In this document: one piece after another, positions 1 through 6,428 of the stretch
How positions within the stretch are numbered: position 1 is the stretch's first letter
Layout: each line of letters begins with the position of its first letter
Origin: BM524 sp041554435
GTDB taxonomy: Bacteria > Bacteroidota > Bacteroidia > Bacteroidales > F082
Direction: 5' to 3'
DNA: 11,406 nt
Assembly: GCA_041554435.1 (NCBI GenBank)
Contig: JBFFLX010000111.1
Location: forward strand, 1 to 11,406
Notes under the pieces: generated by a model
Told to the model about the DNA's origin: nothing
Seen by the model: only the letters and a program-made list of their open reading frames with translations
The model's database searches: none
Program-made: the position numbers and the translations under genes

Positions 1-627
1 CCTTTTTTAATGCTAAAGTTTATCATATTTTATTTTATTGTTGAACTGGTTCTTCAGTTGATTAAAAAAGAAAAAATAAAAAAATATGTTTCGGCTTTAA
101 GCCTGTTAATAGTTTTAATAATAGTATATAATCAGTTAGTCCCATTGCGGAATAGTGTAAGCAGAATAAAGCAAATGGCAATTGAAAATGATGAGCGTTT
201 TGAACTTATGAAGCCATATTTCAATGAACAAAACACTCTGATAATAAGTTCTCATTTCAGGGGCTCGCCATTTATACAATCAGCTTTTGTTGATGCATTT
301 CTGATAAATGGTTTCTTGAAGTCTACTTTTAAAAAAGACTTGATAGAAAGGTATCCGGAGACTTATTTTTCACTCAGCTGGACTGATGATTTTTATCGTT
401 GGGATGATTTTCTGAAGGCAGGAGATTTCATTGACCCCAACAAAAGAATTTTGATTTTTATAGGTAAAAATTTAGAAAAGGAATTGGAAAGAGATCTAAT
501 CAGGATAAACGAGTATTATCCTGATTATAAGCAAAATATAAAACTTTTGGTTAAATTCAATTCGCCTGATGAATACTTATATGAACTGCAATTGGAGAAA
601 ATTAATAAACTTAATCCAGAGGAATAG
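1..627 (+). CDS. Putative membrane-anchored protein of unknown function, probably 5'-truncated by the window edge
   Basis: I do not recognise this protein. The frame is open from base 1. The first ATG (bases 10-12) falls only nine bases into the window, so the true start may lie upstream and the visible part may be the C-terminus of a longer polytopic protein. Counting from that ATG (205 codons), residues 1-18 and about 29-43 are strongly hydrophobic and look like two membrane helices separated by a lysine-rich loop (KKEKIKK). The remaining 160 or so residues form a soluble, charged, aromatic-rich region with alternating hydrophobic stretches (TLIISSHF, RILIFIGKNL, NIKLLVKF) that suggest an alpha/beta fold. 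No catalytic motif is obvious. The tail of a multi-spanning envelope protein, for example a glycosyltransferase-like membrane protein, is possible but not shown. The stop (TAG, 625-627) lies inside the 3' end of the convergent acyltransferase gene. Confidence 0.65.
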   Translation, partial: PFLMLKFIIFYFIVELVLQLIKKEKIKKYVSALSLLIVLIIVYNQLVPLRNSVSRIKQMAIENDERFELMKPYFNEQNTLIISSHFRGSPFIQSAFVDAFLINGFLKSTFKKDLIERYPETYFSLSWTDDFYRWDDFLKAGDFIDPNKRILIFIGKNLEKELERDLIRINEYYPDYKQNIKLLVKFNSPDEYLYELQLEKINKLNPEE

Positions 628-1159
628 TAGTAGATCTTTCCGGGTGTTTTCCATGTAATCCTTTATAAAGGTTCTGTATTTCTGCAATGTCTTTTTCAAC
701 ATCTCCGGTAACATCAAATAGTTTTTTAATGCCACCTTTTTTGTTCTTATAATCCATCCACCCTATGGCAACAGGCACTTTTGCAATTCGAGCTATGTGA
801 TAAAAGCCCATTTTCCACCTTTCAACTCTTGCTCTGGTTCCTTCAGGTGTTATAACTATAATTAATTCTTCATTTTCATTAAACAACTGAGCAATGGTTT
901 CTACCATACGTGTGTTCTTCTGCCTGTTAACAGGCATTCCACCTAATTTTCTTAACCAAACTCCAAATGGCCAAAAAAAGGCTTCTTTTTTAATAAGTAA
1001 TTTTATATCGTAGCCGAGATGCCAAAAGGCAATTCTGCCAATAACGAAATCCCATAAACTGGTATGTGGAGCAACTATCAGTACTGCCTTTTTTATATGA
1101 GGAACATCACTCCAGATTTCCCATCCCATCTTTTTTAATATCCAGGTCGACTTTTTCAT
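611..1159 (-). CDS. PlsC-type 1-acyl-glycerol-3-phosphate acyltransferase family protein (182 aa)
   Basis: This is a small lysophospholipid acyltransferase (LPLAT) family protein expected to move an acyl group onto a glycerolipid or related acceptor at the inner face of the cytoplasmic membrane. Counting from the chosen ATG, the H-x4-D catalytic motif is HTSLWD (H32, D37), a GGMPVNR block fits motif II (residues 73-79), TPEGTR (104-109) is the acyl-acceptor motif, and KVPVAIGW (127-134) fits motif IV. At 182 aa it is short, as in compact Bacteroidota members, and it has no clear membrane helix. I chose ATG at 1157-1159 because the family-like start MKKSTWILKKMGW begins there. The longer reading starts with TTG at 1184-1186, inside a terminator loop. 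Phosphatidate synthesis is the default role, but a specialised acceptor such as an ornithine or amino lipid cannot be excluded. The last 17 bp overlap the convergent gene on the plus strand. Confidence 0.88.
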   Translation of the reverse strand: MKKSTWILKKMGWEIWSDVPHIKKAVLIVAPHTSLWDFVIGRIAFWHLGYDIKLLIKKEAFFWPFGVWLRKLGGMPVNRQKNTRMVETIAQLFNENEELIIVITPEGTRARVERWKMGFYHIARIAKVPVAIGWMDYKNKKGGIKKLFDVTGDVEKDIAEIQNLYKGLHGKHPERSTTIPLD

Positions 1160-1163
1160 CACC

Positions 1164-1205
1164 AAAAAATGGAATTGAGAATGCAATATTACATTCTCAA
1201 TTCCA
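1164..1205 (-). terminator. Intrinsic terminator of the M16 peptidase gene, abutting the acyltransferase start
   Basis: A perfect 14-bp inverted repeat (1170-1183 against 1192-1205) encloses an 8-nt loop (1184-1191). On the minus strand it is followed directly by six T residues (1169-1164), the classic form of a Rho-independent terminator. It begins 27 nt beyond the M16 stop codon. The T tract ends only four bases before the acyltransferase ATG at 1159, so the hairpin also occupies that gene's immediate leader region. Confidence 0.85.
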
Positions 1206-1231
1206 GTGTTATTTTATAATATTATTATTCA

Positions 1232-4045
1232 CTATTTCTCTTCTGGTCGTAAAACAACTTTTAAATAATGCTTTTCATTAAAATATTTATTGGCTGCTTG
1301 CTGAATGTCATCTTTAGTAATAGATTTTACAAGTTCTTGTAATTCATCAACACTATACAATTTTGTGTCTTCCCATTGTGCTGATTTCAATTTGCCGAGC
1401 CAGTATTTATTTTTCTCCTGATTACTTTCCAAATCGCGTATATAAGTTTCAACAGCCTTTTCAAGATTTACATCATCGCAAGGCTTGGTTTTTAGTTTTT
1501 CCATTTCGGTAAAAACTGTATTTACCAAAGTATCAACATTGTCAGGAGAACAACCCCATGCTATAAAAACATTATAATCAGGCTTTTCATATTTTGATGC
1601 ATTTTGTTGTACCTGAACACCATAAACACCTCCCTGATCTTCACGCATGGTTTCACGCAATCGGATGCTTAATATTTTAACAGCCATTTGTAGTTCAAGA
1701 CGGTTTTTCATGGTATATTCAAAATCGTCTTTTATCATCATACCTACCATACTTTTTGGCTCAGTTCCTTTATAAACAGTTTCTTCTGAAATACCAGCAG
1801 GGAATTCTATATTTCTGTCTACCCAGTTTGTAGAAACACCATTATTAGGAAGGCTTGCAATATACTTTTCAATCATAGGTTTAATGGCTTCCATATCGAA
1901 ACTACCTACTATGAAAAATTTAAAATCGCCGGCATTTTTAAATAATGAGGTGTAGAAATCATATGTTTTATCCAGATCGATGCTGTTCAGCTGATCTTCA
2001 GTAGGAATGATTATAACTCTTGGGTTGTTTGATGTTGACATCTCTCTGAATTTCTTGAAGAAAGCCATCTGAGGATTCGACATCATAAATTTAAACTGAG
2101 TTATCATCTGCGATTTAAAGGTTTTTAATGCTGTAGTATCTTTCCTTGGCGAAGTGAAATTTAACCATATTAACTGGAACATGGTTTCCAAATCTTTATT
2201 TACCGAATTACCCTGCAGTCCCTGTGATAATTCACCAACACTTGGATTTACACTAACATTTTTGCCTGTCATGAACTTATTCAGACTAACATCACTAAAA
2301 TCACCTAATCCGCTCATGCTCATTATCTGAGATGCGAATTTTGCATTTATTACATTGTCGTCATCGGCAAGTGAAAGTCCGCCGGGAGCAAAACAGTTCA
2401 TTAGAATTTCATCATTTTTATAGTCGGTTGGTTTTAAAGTTACTTCTGCACCATTACTCAGTGTAAGAACATAAAACCCAAATTCTTTATTTTCCTGAAT
2501 ATCAACAATTTTGCCGGGGACTATCTTGGTGTTAATTAATGATTCACCAACTTTCTCTTCAGCATAAGCAGTTAACTCAGCGGATTTAGCTGCTTCAATA
2601 ACTCCCAGAATTTCATCTTTTGTTGGAATAACAACACCTTCTTTTTCAGGTCCTGTTATAAGGACTATCATATTTTTATCGGTGATAAGTTCTTCTGCAA
2701 GTTTGTTAATCTCTTCTACCTTAATATTTGGAAGGTATTCTTTGGTTAGTGCTAACTCATAATCGATACCGGGTATTGGTTCACTTTCAAGGAAGTTGTT
2801 TAAATATTCCTGAACAAATCTTCTGGATTCGGTTTTGTCCTTTTCCTGTTGAGTTTTTTCCACATCGCTCAGTAATTCTGCTTTCTTGCGTTTTAACTCA
2901 TCTGCAGTAAAGCCAAATTCCTTAACCCTTTCGTTTTCTTCAACCAAGAGTTTAACGGCATCACCAATCATATTTGGTTTGGGAACAGCATACATTGAAT
3001 AGGTATCTATTGACCTGCCAATAAAACCACCGTATCCCACACCACCATAAAGAACAGGAGCTTCGGGTTTCTGTGTTATTTCGTACAAACGGGCGTTTAG
3101 CATTTTAACATATAAGTCGGTAATAAGTTTCTCACGATAATCACCATTGGTTTTAACTAACTTTTTAGGACGTTTAAACATTACCGAAGCCATATTCATA
3201 GTTGCTTCCGGGTCGGTTGTTATGGCCACCAATGGTTCTTCATTATCAGGTATTTCAAATTCTACTCTTTCTCTTTTATCTTTGCGAGGCTTGATATTTC
3301 CAAAATGCTTTTTTATTTGTTTTTCGGCATAGGCCGGATCAATATCCCCAACAATGATAACGGCCATTAAATCAGGACGATACCAATCGTGATAAAAACG
3401 TTTTACCACATCGTAATGAGCGGTATCGATAATATCAATTTTCCCGATGGGGAGTCGGTTAGCATATTTTGAACCACTAAAAAGAACGGGGATATATTCT
3501 TTCATCATTCTTTCCTGAGCCCCAAGACCAAGGCGCCATTCTTCTTTTATAACGCCTCTTTCTTTATCAATTTCTACATTATCTAAACTTACTTTATGTG
3601 CCCAGTTTTCTAGGACCATAAAGCCCGAATCTATAAGCCCTTCACGATCTGAAGGCATTTGAAACATATAAACCGTTTCGTCGAAACCGGTATATGCATT
3701 AAGGTCGGCACCAAAGTCAACGCCCGACTTTTCCAAATAGTCGATAAGTTCACTTTCGTTAAAATCTTCTGTACCATTGAAGCACATATGTTCTATAAAG
3801 TGTGCTAAACCTTGCTGGTCATTGTCTTCAACAATGGATCCTGCATTGAGAGCAAGCCGGAACTCTATTCTGTTTTCAGGCATATCGTTTTGTCGGATAT
3901 AATATGATATACCATTTTTAAGTTTTCCTGTGATAACCGCCTTATCCTGAGGTAAGTTATCTGTAAGAGAGAAGTCTTGTGCGAAAATATTCAGGCTGCT
4001 GAAAATTATAGCAAAAGCCAGAATTGTAATAGTTTTTGATTTCAT
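1232..4045 (-). CDS. Exported M16 family (pitrilysin/insulinase-type) zinc metallopeptidase, two-repeat form
   Basis: This is a 937-aa zinc endopeptidase or oligopeptidase of clan ME, expected in the periplasm or at the outer membrane, where it would cut peptides or small proteins. Residues 1-22 form a signal peptide (KSK, hydrophobic core, then NIFA before QDF). The inverted zinc motif HxxEH is HFIEH at residues 82-86 (H82, H86 ligands; E85 catalytic), and the downstream Glu-containing block ERGVIKEE lies at 162-169. An M16_C-type domain starts near residue 205 (HYDVVKRFYHDWYRPDLMAVIIVGDID). The second half repeats the fold without HxxEH, as in other two-repeat M16 proteins, and carries the conserved REDQGGVYGV block near residue 800. 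The length and domain order fit the PqqL-like/pitrilysin group. The ATG start directly precedes the signal peptide. A promoter box upstream and a terminator downstream indicate a single-gene transcript. The substrate is unknown. Confidence 0.93.
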   Translation of the reverse strand: MKSKTITILAFAIIFSSLNIFAQDFSLTDNLPQDKAVITGKLKNGISYYIRQNDMPENRIEFRLALNAGSIVEDNDQQGLAHFIEHMCFNGTEDFNESELIDYLEKSGVDFGADLNAYTGFDETVYMFQMPSDREGLIDSGFMVLENWAHKVSLDNVEIDKERGVIKEEWRLGLGAQERMMKEYIPVLFSGSKYANRLPIGKIDIIDTAHYDVVKRFYHDWYRPDLMAVIIVGDIDPAYAEKQIKKHFGNIKPRKDKRERVEFEIPDNEEPLVAITTDPEATMNMASVMFKRPKKLVKTNGDYREKLITDLYVKMLNARLYEITQKPEAPVLYGGVGYGGFIGRSIDTYSMYAVPKPNMIGDAVKLLVEENERVKEFGFTADELKRKKAELLSDVEKTQQEKDKTESRRFVQEYLNNFLESEPIPGIDYELALTKEYLPNIKVEEINKLAEELITDKNMIVLITGPEKEGVVIPTKDEILGVIEAAKSAELTAYAEEKVGESLINTKIVPGKIVDIQENKEFGFYVLTLSNGAEVTLKPTDYKNDEILMNCFAPGGLSLADDDNVINAKFASQIMSMSGLGDFSDVSLNKFMTGKNVSVNPSVGELSQGLQGNSVNKDLETMFQLIWLNFTSPRKDTTALKTFKSQMITQFKFMMSNPQMAFFKKFREMSTSNNPRVIIIPTEDQLNSIDLDKTYDFYTSLFKNAGDFKFFIVGSFDMEAIKPMIEKYIASLPNNGVSTNWVDRNIEFPAGISEETVYKGTEPKSMVGMMIKDDFEYTMKNRLELQMAVKILSIRLRETMREDQGGVYGVQVQQNASKYEKPDYNVFIAWGCSPDNVDTLVNTVFTEMEKLKTKPCDDVNLEKAVETYIRDLESNQEKNKYWLGKLKSAQWEDTKLYSVDELQELVKSITKDDIQQAANKYFNEKHYLKVVLRPEEK

Positions 4046-4085
4046 TAATTTGGAGTTTTTAATTTCATAATGTGAATATTAATGG

Positions 4086-4116
4086 CAAATGTAGTGATAT
4101 GAAAGAATATTTGAAA
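4086..4116 (-). promoter_or_regulatory. Predicted Bacteroidota-type promoter of the M16 peptidase gene
   Basis: On the minus strand, TACATTTG (4093-4086) matches the TAnnTTTG -7 consensus exactly and ends 40 nt before the ATG. Nineteen nt upstream is TTTC (4116-4113), one base from the TTTG -33 element. The box lies downstream of the M13 terminator, which suits an independent transcript. No Shine-Dalgarno sequence is visible in the leader. Confidence 0.65.
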
Positions 4117-4150
4117 AAATTTATCAATAAAAACTTAACTTATAGCAAAT

Positions 4151-4184
4151 AAAAAAGGGATTATCAAACTATGATAATCCCTTT
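4151..4184 (-). terminator. Intrinsic terminator of the M13 peptidase gene
   Basis: A perfect 13-bp inverted repeat (4154-4166 against 4172-4184) has a 5-nt loop (4167-4171). Read on the minus strand, it runs into six T residues (4156-4151), three of which also pair in the stem base. It starts 22 nt beyond the M13 stop codon. The core holds three consecutive G-C pairs in an otherwise A-T-rich stem. Confidence 0.88.
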
Positions 4185-4206
4185 GTATTTTTAAAACCTG
4201 GAATTT

Positions 4207-6249
4207 CTACCAGATGAAAGCTCTGTCTTCTACAGGAATAAATAGCCTGTCGTTTTCATTAATGTTAAAGGCTTTAACAAATACATCCATATTGAATGGA
4301 GGAATATTTACCCTTGCTTCACCAGGACTATGAACATCTTCTTTCAATCTTTTTATCATTTCTTCATCTCTGATATTCTGACGCCATACTGAAGAATAAC
4401 CAAGGAAGAAGCGCTGAGTATAATCAAAGCCATCAATATCTTCAGGGAAATTTCCATTGTATGACATCAATAATGCGTTATATGAAATATTCAATCCACC
4501 AAGGTCGGCTATATTTTCACCTATTGTAAGTTTTCCATCTACATTTAGAGTGTCAAGAATTTTATAGTCGTTATACTGAGTTTCGATTTTTGCAATTTTA
4601 TCAGTAAAACGTTTTGCATCACCTTCTGTCCACCAGTCATTTAAGTTACCGTCTTTGTCATACTGACGTCCCTGGTCATCAAAACCGTGGGTCATCTCGT
4701 GTCCAATTACAACTCCAATGGATCCATAATTTACTGCATCATCAGCATCTTTGTTGAAGAAAGGAGGTTGAAGAATTCCTGCAGGGAAAACTATCTCATT
4801 GTTTGTAGGGCTGTAATAAGCATTAACAGTTTGAGGTGTCATTCCCCATTCAGTTTTGTCAACAGGCTTACCAATCTTATTTATATTTCTGTTGAACTCA
4901 AATTCTCTTGCATTACTTACATTTAAATAGTAATTATCAGGAGTAACCTCAAGTTTGCTATAATCTCTCCACTTATCAGGATATCCAACTTTTACTGTAA
5001 TGGCTGCTAATTTTTCTTTTGCTTTTAATTTAGTTGTATCGCTCATCCAGTCGAGTTGATCGATTCTCTGTTCAAATGATTTTCTAAGATTTTCAACCAA
5101 AACAAGCATTCTCTCTTTGCTTTCAGCGGGGAAATATTTCTCAACATAAAGTTGACCAATAGCTTCACCTAATCTTCCTGAAGTATTGCTAAGTACTCTT
5201 TTCCATCTAGGCTGTAATGTTTTACGTCCTGAAAGAGTTTTTCCAAAGAAATCAAAATTCTGATCAACAAAAGCCTGATTTAGATAATTTGCTGAATTGT
5301 CGAGCAAATTCCATGTTAAATAATCTTTCCACTCATCAATACTATAACTGTTTACAATTTGTCCAATAGCACCAATAAAATCTGGTTGACCAACATTCAT
5401 TCCGCCCGGATCAGAAACGCCTAAAGCATTAAAATAGATATCCCAATTAAATTCAGGTGAATGCTCTTTAAGTTCATCCAATGTCATTTTATTATAATTG
5501 GCAACAGGGTTTCTTAATTCCAAACGAGTTCTTGATACTTTAGCAAGATCAGTTTCTATTTTCATTACTGTTTCTGCTGCCTGAGTTGCTCTTTCTTCAT
5601 TTTCACCTTTAAGGATGAACATTTTCTTGAGATGCTCTACATAGGCTTGTCTGATACCTTCGCTTCTGTCGCTTTCATCAATATAATAATTCATATCAGG
5701 AAGGCCGATTCCGCCCTGATAGAAGTTACCTATTTCCATACTACTGTTTCTCTGGTCAGTTCCTGCAAAGAAGTAAAATAAAGGATAACTTCCTCTGCGC
5801 TGCATAATTGCCACCTGCTTTTCCAGATCTTCTTTGCTTTTTAGGTTTGCTATTTCATCCAATTGACTTGAAAGTGCATTTACTCCAAGTTCTTCAATTT
5901 TAACAGTGTCCATGCCACTATTATAGAAGTCGCGAATTTTCTGATTTATACTACCTTTTTTGGTGTCTTTTTGTTCAGAAACTTCTTTTACAAGACTTTT
6001 TAGTTGTTTCTGGTTGTCTTCATAGATAACAGTAAATGCTCCATACTGACTGTATTCGTCAGGTATTGGGTTTGCTTTTATCCAACCGCCATTGGCGTAT
6101 TGAAATAAATTTTCACCCGGTTTTACTGTAGCATCCATATTTTCTTTGTCGATTGCTTTCGTCATAGTTTTTTCCTGTGATACTTCATTACATGCGTTGA
6201 TGCCAATCATAACAGAAATGGCCATCAATAAATACGTTAATTTTTTCAT
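4207..6249 (-). CDS. M13 family (neprilysin/PepO-type) zinc metallopeptidase, lipoprotein
   Basis: This is a 680-aa gluzincin oligopeptidase expected to cleave peptides on the N-terminal side of hydrophobic residues outside the cytoplasm. Residues 1-19 form a lipoprotein signal ending in GINAC, with Cys20 as the predicted lipidated residue. The N-terminal M13 block is GENLFQYANGGWIKANPIP (46-64). The substrate-binding NAYY motif is at 476-479, followed by NNEIVFPAGILQPPFF. The zinc motif HEMTH spans 517-521 (H517, H521 ligands; E518 catalytic). The third ligand is E578 in GENIADLGG, with D582 as its partner. H640 and R646 match the neprilysin active-site His/Arg pair in identity and spacing. 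The protein ends in IW as PepO proteins do, and the length is typical. Residues after Cys20 (NEVSQEK) do not form a clear Bacteroidota surface-export signal, so the side of the outer membrane is undecided. It has its own promoter box and a terminator. Confidence 0.95.
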   Translation of the reverse strand: MKKLTYLLMAISVMIGINACNEVSQEKTMTKAIDKENMDATVKPGENLFQYANGGWIKANPIPDEYSQYGAFTVIYEDNQKQLKSLVKEVSEQKDTKKGSINQKIRDFYNSGMDTVKIEELGVNALSSQLDEIANLKSKEDLEKQVAIMQRRGSYPLFYFFAGTDQRNSSMEIGNFYQGGIGLPDMNYYIDESDRSEGIRQAYVEHLKKMFILKGENEERATQAAETVMKIETDLAKVSRTRLELRNPVANYNKMTLDELKEHSPEFNWDIYFNALGVSDPGGMNVGQPDFIGAIGQIVNSYSIDEWKDYLTWNLLDNSANYLNQAFVDQNFDFFGKTLSGRKTLQPRWKRVLSNTSGRLGEAIGQLYVEKYFPAESKERMLVLVENLRKSFEQRIDQLDWMSDTTKLKAKEKLAAITVKVGYPDKWRDYSKLEVTPDNYYLNVSNAREFEFNRNINKIGKPVDKTEWGMTPQTVNAYYSPTNNEIVFPAGILQPPFFNKDADDAVNYGSIGVVIGHEMTHGFDDQGRQYDKDGNLNDWWTEGDAKRFTDKIAKIETQYNDYKILDTLNVDGKLTIGENIADLGGLNISYNALLMSYNGNFPEDIDGFDYTQRFFLGYSSVWRQNIRDEEMIKRLKEDVHSPGEARVNIPPFNMDVFVKAFNINENDRLFIPVEDRAFIW

Positions 6250-6291
6250 ACTTTTTTTGATTTAGTTGCGATTCTAAATAATTATTAGGCG

Positions 6292-6299
6292 CAAAGATA
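6292..6299 (-). promoter_or_regulatory. Predicted -7 promoter box of the M13 peptidase gene
   Basis: On the minus strand, TATCTTTG (6299-6292) matches TAnnTTTG exactly and ends 42 nt before the M13 ATG, the same offset as at the S9 gene. No good TTTG -33 element is present at the usual spacing; the nearest is TTTC at 6327-6324, 24 nt away. The rest of the 179-bp spacer (6250-6428) is A/T-rich, with no convincing terminator for the S9 gene, so some read-through from S9 remains possible. Confidence 0.55.
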
Positions 6300-6428
6300 A
6301 AACAATTGTAAAATAAATAATATGAAACGGCTATAAATTAGGCATATGTAACATATTTGTCGATTCAATCAATATTCACAAAATTATCCGATGCTTAAAG
6401 CAAATATAATGTTGAGCCTGCTTTGTCA

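Noticed and set aside
1160..1186. A TTG start at 1184-1186 for the acyltransferase, adding nine residues
   Set aside because: The TTG sits in the loop of the terminator hairpin, and the added residues (HSQFHFLV) are encoded by the stem and T tract. The ATG at 1159 gives a family-like N-terminus.
1184..1191. TAATATTG in the terminator loop as a firm acyltransferase promoter
   Set aside because: It differs from TAnnTTTG at one fixed base, has no TTTG at about 19 nt upstream, and would leave only about 24 nt to the ATG. It is kept only as a speculation within the hairpin finding.
6344..6356. ATATG-TAA-CATAT inverted repeat upstream of the M13 promoter as an operator
   Set aside because: Five A/T-rich base pairs are expected by chance in such a spacer, and nothing else supports a regulator site.
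6392..6402. Small palindrome TGCTT-A-AAGCA downstream of the S9 gene as a terminator
   Set aside because: A one-base loop cannot form a hairpin, and no T tract follows on the minus strand.
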